DNA from: Flavobacterium nitratireducens
GTDB lineage: Bacteria; Bacteroidota; Bacteroidia; Flavobacteriales; Flavobacteriaceae
Direction of reading: 5' to 3'
Assembly (NCBI RefSeq): GCF_029625335.1
Contig: NZ_CP121111.1
Coordinates: 2,046,001-2,110,000, forward strand
DNA: 64,000 nt
Shown: positions 57,784 to 64,000 of the stretch, piece by piece
How the letters are laid out: every line of letters begins with the position of its first letter
How positions within the stretch are numbered: position 1 is the stretch's first letter
Translations under genes and position numbers: made by a program
Notes under the pieces: generated by a model
Database searches by the model: none
What the model saw: only the letters and a program-made list of their open reading frames with translations
What the model was told of the DNA's origin: nothing

Positions 57784-58653
57784 ATGAATGTAATCAAAAG
57801 TTTTTTTTGTCCAGTACTACTGTTGTTATCGGGTTTTGGTTTTTCGCAAGAAGAAAAACCTGGTGAGGATGAGGTTTCAGAAGATAAAAGAATTAGTTTC
57901 ACTATTGATGTAGTGAGTCGCTATGTTTGGAGAGGACAATGTTGGGGAGGTGATTATTTGGCTGTACAACCTTCGTTAGAATACGCAGTTACTCCAAAAT
58001 TTACAATAGGAAGCTGGGCAACTACTAATTTTAAAAAGGATTACTATTATCCTGATAATGAAAATTATTATAAAGGATATCAAGAAGTTGATTTGTATTT
58101 GAGTTACCAAATTACTAATTTTTTACAGCTCCAACTTTGGGATTATTATTGGCCTTCGGTAAGCAGAGTGGAAGGAGTGAGTAATAAATTATTTGATTAT
58201 GGGCCTACGAGTTCACAAACAATAGACGCAATCTTGTATTTTGATTTTTCTGAAGGATATCAATACCCATTTAATGCTACCATAAGTACATTTGTGGGAG
58301 GTAATGATTATCAATACAACAGCAGAGATGAACCTAAGCGTAATTACACTACTTATTTCGAATTGGGATATGTTTTTAATTTGTTCGAAAATTCCCCTCA
58401 TAAATTAATTCAAAATATAGAATTAGCGCCTTCGGCCGGTGTTGTTTTAAATAACAAGGCTGCATATTACAATTTTGCTGATTATGATAAACCTTCGTTG
58501 GTTAATTTAGCATTAAAAGCAAGTAAGGAGTTTGATTTAGGGAGTAATATTATAATGCCAATTTCGCTGAATTATGTGCATAATGGAGCAACAAAAAACA
58601 CTGATTTTTTTGGGAAGAATTTCTTAATTGCGGGGGTTAGTTTTAGTTATTGA
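57784..58653 (+). CDS. Outer-membrane beta-barrel protein (TorF/TIGR02001-like)
   Basis: 289 residues from ATG 57784 (MNVIKSFF), chosen because it directly precedes a signal peptide ending near FGFSQ. FTIDVVSRYVWRGQCWGGDY is typical of the TIGR02001 group, proteins of unknown function with a small barrel; strands continue to the terminal IAGVSFSY. It starts 10 bases after the kinase stop, so the two are co-transcribed. The kinase could sense a molecule that this barrel admits (speculative). Confidence 0.8.
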   Translation: MNVIKSFFCPVLLLLSGFGFSQEEKPGEDEVSEDKRISFTIDVVSRYVWRGQCWGGDYLAVQPSLEYAVTPKFTIGSWATTNFKKDYYYPDNENYYKGYQEVDLYLSYQITNFLQLQLWDYYWPSVSRVEGVSNKLFDYGPTSSQTIDAILYFDFSEGYQYPFNATISTFVGGNDYQYNSRDEPKRNYTTYFELGYVFNLFENSPHKLIQNIELAPSAGVVLNNKAAYYNFADYDKPSLVNLALKASKEFDLGSNIIMPISLNYVHNGATKNTDFFGKNFLIAGVSFSY

Positions 58654-58690
58654 TTTGATTTCAAATAATTTTTTTGAATAAAAAGCATAA

Positions 58691-58724
58691 AAAAAGCAGG
58701 TCTTTAAAAAAAGCCTGCTTTTTT
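58691..58724. terminator. Terminator between convergent genes
   Basis: AAAAAGCAGG and CCTGCTTTTT form a perfect stem with an A-run and T-run on the two sides, serving both directions. Confidence 0.85.
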
Positions 58725-58742
58725 CAGTTGTTATGTTTGTTT

Positions 58743-59399
58743 TTAGTTTTTCAAATCTTTGATTACTTTGAAAGCTACATCAACCTGATCTTCACCAACC
58801 AAAATAGTGAATTCATTAGAAGTCGAAATTACTTCGTTGATGATAATTCCTTCCCAAGCCAAACGTTGGAAAATAAAATAATAAATTCCTGGAACCACAA
58901 TGTTTTCTTTTGGTAATTTAACTGTTATAGAAGCTAGATTGTCTAATTTCTGAATTAATTTTTCATTAGAAAAATGTTTGTCTACCAGTTTGTTAACGGT
59001 GTTGCTTACCACAATGTTAATCTCATTTACTCCTCTTGACGAAGTGTAAAAAACATCCGGAAAACCATTGATGTCCGAAATTAATTCGGCTTGTTTATTT
59101 AAAACAGTTTCTGAAACCGCAAAAGTATAATCTGTTAAAGCTGAACGTACCGTAATTTCACCAATGTTTTTAATTACCTTATTGATTTTATGGTTTAGTC
59201 TGAAATCCAGTTCTTCTGTTAATCGTTTTAAGGACATTACAACAGCTCCTTGTTTAACTTCTTTTCCAAACTCACTCTCTAATTCCGACATGATGTTTCG
59301 GGATAAAGAGGTTAAATTGATAATTCCAAGGGACAGAGCATTTAAAAGAAAAGGCTTTGTTTTGATGTAATTCTCTACTATTGATGAAACAGTTTTCAT
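58743..59399 (-). CDS. ACT-domain-like protein of unknown function (labelled aspartate kinase in some relatives)
   Basis: A 218-residue cytoplasmic protein. The N-terminal half (TVSSIVENYIKTKPFLLNAL; GIINLTSLSRNIMSELE; GAVVMSLKRL) looks like a winged-helix. The C-terminal half contains an ACT-like beta-alpha-beta repeat: LASITVKLPKENIVVPGIYY, WEGIIINEVISTSNEFTILV. Some relatives are named aspartate kinase, but the kinase domain is absent, so a regulatory role in amino-acid sensing is the most that can be said. It is a single gene with about 120 AT-rich bases before it. Confidence 0.75.
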   Translation of the reverse strand: MKTVSSIVENYIKTKPFLLNALSLGIINLTSLSRNIMSELESEFGKEVKQGAVVMSLKRLTEELDFRLNHKINKVIKNIGEITVRSALTDYTFAVSETVLNKQAELISDINGFPDVFYTSSRGVNEINIVVSNTVNKLVDKHFSNEKLIQKLDNLASITVKLPKENIVVPGIYYFIFQRLAWEGIIINEVISTSNEFTILVGEDQVDVAFKVIKDLKN

Positions 59400-59517
59400 A
59401 ATTAATTTAGGTATTTTTACGTAGTTTTAAATTCGATTTACTTAGTAAAGTCGTTAAAATTGCACGCAAATATAATAAAAAAAACAATTTGTTATAAAAA
59501 TAACATAAAAAATGTCG

Positions 59518-59877
59518 TTAAAAATGAAAAAAAGCATCAGTAATATGTTCAATTACAAATGATTTATCGGATTTGTGAATGGAAATGATGTCAAAACGGA
59601 CGTTGAGATCAAGATTATTTTCGACTACGTAGTTGTCAACCGCTTTCGTAAGTAGTTTTATTTTTTTGCTGTTTACAGCATCTTGTGGAAGGCCAAATTC
59701 AAGTGACGAACGCGTTTTTACTTCAATTATGGCAAGTGTATCTTCAAGTTGTGCAATAATGTCTATTTCGGCTTTCTGAAAAGTCCAATTGGTTTCTACT
59801 ATAGAATAGCCATTGTTTTTTAAAAAATCAACGGCTAATTCTTCTCCTAATTTTCCTAATTCGTTGTGTTCGGCCAT
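59518..59877 (-). CDS. YraN family protein (UPF0102)
   Basis: A 119-residue protein with the YraN hallmarks GKLGEELAVDFLKNNGYSIV, EIDIIAQLEDTLAIIEVKTR and a conserved lysine/arginine-rich end. The E-x-D-...-E-V-K-T pattern is a PD-(D/E)xK nuclease core (endonuclease-like fold). The cellular role is not established; it often neighbours cell-envelope genes. Here LD-carboxypeptidase lies 68 bases upstream on the same strand. Confidence 0.92.
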   Translation of the reverse strand: MAEHNELGKLGEELAVDFLKNNGYSIVETNWTFQKAEIDIIAQLEDTLAIIEVKTRSSLEFGLPQDAVNSKKIKLLTKAVDNYVVENNLDLNVRFDIISIHKSDKSFVIEHITDAFFHF

Positions 59878-59944
59878 TTGTAAGAGTCTTCAGTAGTAAG
59901 TTTTTTAGAATTCAGCGTATTAGTTGCTCAATTATTAAAATTGA

Positions 59945-60936
59945 CTAGTCTTCAAATTTCAAAATACTTTTTTCGGCTGTAACTTCCATAGTTACCTGGC
60001 TGCCTAAAACCAGTGCTCTGTTGTCCTGAATATGTCCCGCCGGGAAATTGTAAATCACCGGGATGTTATAAGTTTTAGTTACATCTTCAATAATTTGGAC
60101 AGCATTCTTTCCCCAAGGGATTTCATTGTCTTTCATCTTTGTCATCGAACCTACAACGATACCTTTGATGCTTTCTAAACAACCATTTCGTTTTAAATTC
60201 ATCATCATGCGATCGATGTGGTATAAATATTCGTCTAAATCTTCAATGAATAATATTTTGTCTGTACAATCTATGGACGAAGGTGAACCAAATAAACTAT
60301 ATAAAATAGATAAATTTCCGCCCACTAATTCTCCTTCTGCTTTACCTAATCGATTCATAGGATCTGAAGGGATTTCGTAACGTAAAGCTTCGTTAAACAA
60401 AGCTTTTTTTAATGTTTCTTTGGCTTCTAAAGTGGCTCTTGGAATACTTACAGGCATAATTCCATGAATGGTTTTGTAACCAAGTGTATTTAAATGGTTG
60501 TGCAAAACAGTAATATCGCTAAAACCTACTATCCATTTTGGATTTTTTTGAATTGTGTAAAATCTAATGAATCAATAATTCTAACTGTTCCATAGCCTCC
60601 TTTTACACACCAAATAGCTTTAATATTTGGATTGTCTAGTTGGGCTTGAAAATCAGCCGTTCTTTCTTCATCAGTACCCGCAAGTTGATTGTTGTCTAAA
60701 CCAATACTTTTACCAATTACGACTTCTAGTCCCCAATTGTGTAAAAGGTCGATGGCAGGTTGTAATAAGTTTTCAGTATATTTTCGGGCAGTTGCAACAA
60801 TGGCAACAGTGTCTCCTTTTTGTAAAGTAGCCGGTGTAATCATAGGTTTTTGGGCTTGAATGGTGAAAGTTTGAAAAAAGAATAATAGGAATACACTTGA
60901 TATTCGGTTTAATGATAAAAATCGAGAAGTAGGCAT
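59945..60936 (-). pseudogene. LD-carboxypeptidase (S66 family), frameshifted
   Basis: Two frames make one protein of about 330 residues. The first has a signal peptide (FTIQAQ) and the start of the S66 fold (LQKGDTVAIVATARKYTENL; NIKAIWCVKGGYGTVRIIDS), stopping at 60529. An A7 run (60543-60549 on the given strand) needs one more A to read FKKNPKWIVGFSDITVLHNH, which carries the catalytic Ser of GFSD. The second frame holds the rest, with FIEDLDEYLYHIDRMM and the His-containing NFPAGH. The enzyme trims murein tetrapeptides. A sequencing indel is likely. Confidence 0.85.
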
Positions 60937-61077
60937 ACGAGTGTTCTCCTGAAAAATTAAAAAATGAAAATACTTCTGTTAAGTATCAAAACAAAGATAG
61001 CTAAAATTAAAAAATAGTGTATTGCAAATTATACGAAATGGATTAAATTTACGAAACACCTTTAATACGAGTTGTTT

Positions 61078-62171
61078 ATGTCTAAATCAGGAAGTATTGT
61101 ATTTCTTTTTTTAATTTTTTTTCAAATAGGTTTCGCACAACCTAAAAGTTATCGTATTCACACCGTAGCTTTTTATAATTTCGAAAATTTATTTGACACC
61201 CTAAATGATCCAGAAGCGTATGACGAGGAATGGACACCTCAAGGGAAACAACATTGGACTTATGATAAGTACCAGCAAAAATTACAGAATCTAGCTCGGG
61301 TTTTGAATGAAATTGGAAAACCCGAAAATACCAACTCACCTACATTAATTGCTGGGGCTGAAATTGAGAACCGAGCTGTTCTGGAGGATTTAATTCAACA
61401 ACACAATCTAGCGATTCATGATTATGGGATTGTTCATGTCGATTCACCAGACAAACGGGGTATTGATGTGGCGCTTTTGTACCAAAAGAAATTTTTTCAA
61501 CCCATTTCATTTACTACTATACCCTTGTATATCTATAAAAAAGCAAATCAAGAATTGGCTCTGGATTTAGAAGAAACAGCGGAGGATTTTGCCGAAAAAA
61601 GCTATCAAAACCGAATTTTTACTCGTGATCAGCTTTTAGTGACAGGATTGTTAGAAGGTGAAGAAGTTCATGTGATTGTTAATCACTGGCCTTCGCGTTC
61701 CGGTGGGGAGAAAAATCAAGTCCGTATCGAGAAGCTGCTGGCCTTTTAAATCGAAAGATAATTGATTCGTTACAAAAGATAAATCCAAATGCTAAGGTGA
61801 TTACTTTAGGCGATTTGAACGATAGTCCTTTTAATACGAGTGTCAAAAAAGCTTTGGGAGCTAAAGCTCAAAAACAGGAGGTTCCTGAATTAGGAATGTA
61901 TAACCCTTTTGAAGAAATGGCTAAAAAGGGTTTGGGAACCATTGCTTTTGGGGATGCTTGGGATATTTTTGATCAAATTATTGTGAGTCAGTCATTGATA
62001 AAAAACGATTTTTCAACTTATCAATATTGGAAAGCAGGCATTTTTAATAAAAGTTATTTGATTCAAAGTTCGGGACGATACAAAGGATATCCCAAACGAC
62101 ATTCGGCTACCGAAGTAGGTTTTAGTGATCATTTTCCTGTTTATATTTATTTGATAAAGCAGGCAAAATAG
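61078..62171 (+). pseudogene. Secreted endonuclease/exonuclease/phosphatase family protein, frameshifted
   Basis: From ATG 61078 the first frame has a signal peptide (GFAQP) and the EEP fold start: HTVAFYNFENLFDT, NSPTLIAGAEIENRAVLEDL and VNHWPSRSGGEK. It goes out of frame at an A5 run (61711-61715); one extra A gives EKKSSPYREAAGLLNRKIID. The second frame continues with NAKVITLGDLNDSPFN (metal-binding Asp/Asn) and ends GFSDHFPVYIYLI (catalytic DH). The total is about 365 residues. It is predicted to cut phosphodiester or phosphomonoester substrates outside the cytoplasm. A sequencing indel is likely. Confidence 0.85.
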
Positions 62172-62343
62172 ATAGCAAAAGGTCTAGCCGCAAAGAAAAC
62201 AAAGTATTTCGCAAGGATCGCAAAACTTTGTGTTCTTTGCGTTTGTAAAGACAAAGAATGATTTCTCATTGCGTACTTTGCGGTTGGATAGAAACCAAAA
62301 TTCTTTTTTTCGTACATTAGCATTTCTCAAAAAACAACTCAAA

Positions 62344-62883
62344 ATGGCAATTTCAAAACCTTTTAACCTTACTAAATGGATTGACGAAAACCGTCAATTA
62401 TTAAAACCACCTGTTGGAAACAAAAATTTATATGTTGATTCGGGCGATTATATTGTAATGATTGTCGCTGGGCCTAATGCTCGAAAAGATTTTCATTACA
62501 ACGAAACAGAAGAGTTGTTTTATCAATTAGAAGGTTCTATCGAAGTGCATATTCAAGAAGATGGAGAGCGCAAAGTAATGCAACTGAATGCTGGAGATAT
62601 GTATTTACACCCGGCTATGGTTCCTCATTCGCCTGCTCGTTCCGAAGGTTCTATCGGTTTAGTGATTGAGCGCAAAAGAGCCAATCAAGGTTATGTAGAT
62701 GGTTTGCTTTGGTTTTGTGACAATTGCAATCACAAATTGCACGAGGTCTATTTTGAATTGAATAATATAGAGAAAGATTTTCTGCCTCATTTTGAACATT
62801 TTTATAATTCAGAAAGTCTTCGTTCTTGCGAAAAATGCGGAACTGTTATGGCAACCGATCCAAGATTCACAGCAAAAAAATAA
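62344..62883 (+). CDS. nbaC: 3-hydroxyanthranilate 3,4-dioxygenase
   Basis: 179 residues from ATG 62344 (MAISKPFNL). A cupin fold binds Fe(II) through His, Glu and His: DFHYNETEELFYQLEG and LHPAMVPHSPAR. The C-terminal rubredoxin-like CDNC and CEKCG cysteines are the usual second metal site of bacterial enzymes. It opens the ring of 3-hydroxyanthranilate in the kynurenine route from tryptophan, leading to quinolinate/NAD or to degradation. The aldehyde dehydrogenase downstream might belong to the same pathway or to lysine breakdown; a repeat lies between them. Confidence 0.95.
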   Translation: MAISKPFNLTKWIDENRQLLKPPVGNKNLYVDSGDYIVMIVAGPNARKDFHYNETEELFYQLEGSIEVHIQEDGERKVMQLNAGDMYLHPAMVPHSPARSEGSIGLVIERKRANQGYVDGLLWFCDNCNHKLHEVYFELNNIEKDFLPHFEHFYNSESLRSCEKCGTVMATDPRFTAKK

Positions 62884-62892
62884 TTTTTTTTC

Positions 62893-62973
62893 AGGAGCTA
62901 TTCCCGTTATCCGCTATATCTTTTCCTGTCCGCCGCGGCGGATAGGAAAAGGATGCCGCTCCTACCGGGGCTA
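62893..62973. repeat. Palindromic intergenic repeat
   Basis: TTTTCCTGTCCGCC and GGCGGATAGGAAAA form a long central stem around GC. AGGAGC on the left pairs with GCTCCT on the right. It is strongly GC-rich for this genome and lies between nbaC and the aldehyde dehydrogenase gene. I recognise the type as a dispersed flavobacterial repeat. Confidence 0.75.
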
Positions 62974-62992
62974 AAAACAAAAATTCATAACC

Positions 62993-64000
62993 ATGTCAAC
63001 AATCGCTACACAATTTGGAATTCAAGAAGCTTTAAAGCAATTAGGAATTCAGGAAGTAAATGAAGGAACTTCTACGGGAATTCATTTTTTCTCAGAAGGA
63101 GAGGTTTTGGAAAGTTACTCCCCAGTAGATGGAACATTAATTGCGAAAGTAAAAATAACTTCAGCTGCTGATTACGAACAAGTAATGCAGGCAGCCTCCG
63201 AAGCTTTTAAAACCTTCCGTTTAATTCCAGCACCCAAGCGTGGCGAAATTGTGAGGCAATTTGGCGACAGATTACGTCAAAATAAAGAAGCCTTAGGGAA
63301 ATTGGTTTCTTATGAAATGGGGAAATCTTTGCAGGAAGGCTTCGGCGAGGTTCAGGAAATGATTGATATTTGTGATTTTGCCGTGGGATTGTCTCGTCAA
63401 TTACACGGATTGACAATGCATTCGGAAAGACCTAATCATCGAATGTATGAGCAATACCATCCACTTGGAGTGGTTGGAATCATTTCGGCTTTTAATTTTC
63501 CAGTAGCTGTTTGGTCTTGGAATGCGGCTTTGGCTTTGGTTTGTGGCAATGTTTGTGTTTGGAAACCTTCAGAGAAAACACCGCTGTGTGGTATTGCTTG
63601 CCAAAGCATTTTAGCACAAGTTTTACAGGAAAACAATCTGCCAGAAGGAATTTCTTGTTTGATAACAGGAGATTATGTTTTAGGGGAATTAATGACCAAT
63701 GATGCTAGAATTCCTTTGATATCTGCTACAGGTTCAACCCGAATGGGGAAAATAGTAGCGCAAACTGTTGCCGCTCGATTAGGTAAATCGCTATTGGAAT
63801 TAGGAGGAAATAATGCAATCATTGTAACTCCTGATGCCGATGTTAAAATGACTGTTATAGGTGCTGTTTTTGGTGCCGTGGGAACTGCTGGTCAGCGTTG
63901 TACTTCGACGCTGTCGTTTAATTATACACGAAAGTATCTATGAAAAGTTGAAATTAGCCTTGGTGGCTGCTTACCAACAATTGCGAATAGGAAATCCATT
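62993..64000 (+). pseudogene. Aldehyde dehydrogenase, antiquitin/AmaB type, frameshifted and cut by window end
   Basis: The frame shows the ALDH7 start (YSPVDGTLIAKVKITSAADY), NAD-binding GVVGIISAFNFPVAVWSWN, KPSEKTPL, SATGSTRMG, LLELGGNNAII and the active site GQRCTST with its nucleophilic cysteine. Just after, one base too many near 63910 (ACGCTGTCG for ACGCGTCG) ends the frame at 63943. Without it the reading continues RRLIIHESIYEKLKLALVAA to the edge. The family oxidises alpha-aminoadipic semialdehyde/piperideine-6-carboxylate in lysine catabolism. The frameshift is probably an error. The 3' end lies outside. Confidence 0.85.

Noticed and set aside
62230..62343. N-terminal extension of the 3-hydroxyanthranilate dioxygenase frame
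   Set aside because: The upstream DNA is repetitive TTTGCG-type sequence; ATG 62344 fits the family start.
1..64000. CRISPR array
   Set aside because: No set of regularly spaced identical repeats with unique spacers was seen; the repeats present are palindromes, tRNA duplicates or short tandems.

Overview
The window looks like chromosomal DNA from a Flavobacterium-type member of the Bacteroidota. The evidence is low G+C, TTG/TAnnTTTG-type promoters, SusC/SusD and hybrid two-component (HTCS) genes, a flavobacterial suf operon with DUF2480 and DUF59 members, and neighbours such as rseP, hflX, mfd, DUF3078, YraN and a 3-hydroxyanthranilate dioxygenase.

Layout. (1) 1-3.4 kb: a PLD nuclease/DEAD-DEAH helicase/DUF3427 gene (3' end outside the window) overlapping a Nudix hydrolase gene. 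(2) 3.5-7.1 kb: a long imperfect inverted repeat, a GH28-like beta-helix remnant, a GH97 glycosidase and an SMP-30-like propeller protein. (3) 7.2-24.2 kb: two near-identical tRNA-Asn(GTT) transcription units face the same way and bracket a fructan utilisation locus. That locus holds a fructose-type HTCS, a DUF4975-type GH32, a sugar porter, a GH32 lipoprotein, SusC, SusD and a fructokinase. An IS982-family element, a DnaC-like gene fragment, two tRNA 3' fragments and a small GIY-YIG nuclease gene lie at the edges. (4) 24.3-30 kb: rseP, an OYE-family reductase, a Gfo/Idh/MocA oxidoreductase and an MFS transporter. (5) 30-37 kb: a TonB receptor with a DUF5689 lipoprotein, an FKBP isomerase, hflX and a secreted protein with a plug-like segment. 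(6) 37-46 kb, minus strand: the suf iron-sulfur operon (sufA-like, sufB, sufC, sufD, sufS, a small lipoprotein, sufE, DUF59, DUF2480, DUF3078). It is interrupted by a GxxExxY nuclease-fold gene framed by a perfect 28-bp inverted repeat. (7) 46-64 kb: an MBL hydrolase, a subtilase, an M1 peptidase, mfd, a hybrid histidine kinase, an outer-membrane protein, an ACT-like protein, YraN, LD-carboxypeptidase, a secreted EEP-family phosphatase, nbaC and the start of an antiquitin-type aldehyde dehydrogenase.

How the fructan locus should work (inference from family knowledge): SusC/SusD import fructan pieces, the GH32 enzymes release fructose, the sugar porter moves fructose across the inner membrane, the fructokinase phosphorylates it, and the HTCS senses periplasmic fructose. 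A 15-bp motif repeated at exactly 20-bp spacing upstream of the porter gene is a candidate operator.

Most unusual. Two tiny nuclease genes each look like a cassette. The GIY-YIG gene ends inside a displaced tRNA-Asn 3' half, its stop codon lying in anticodon-loop sequence. The GxxExxY gene sits between perfect inverted repeats inside the suf operon.

Caution. At least eight genes plus one gene remnant carry single-base frameshifts, mostly one missing A or T in a homopolymer, and several of these are ordinary housekeeping genes. Uncorrected sequencing indels are the likeliest cause, so these should not be read as real pseudogenes without checking.
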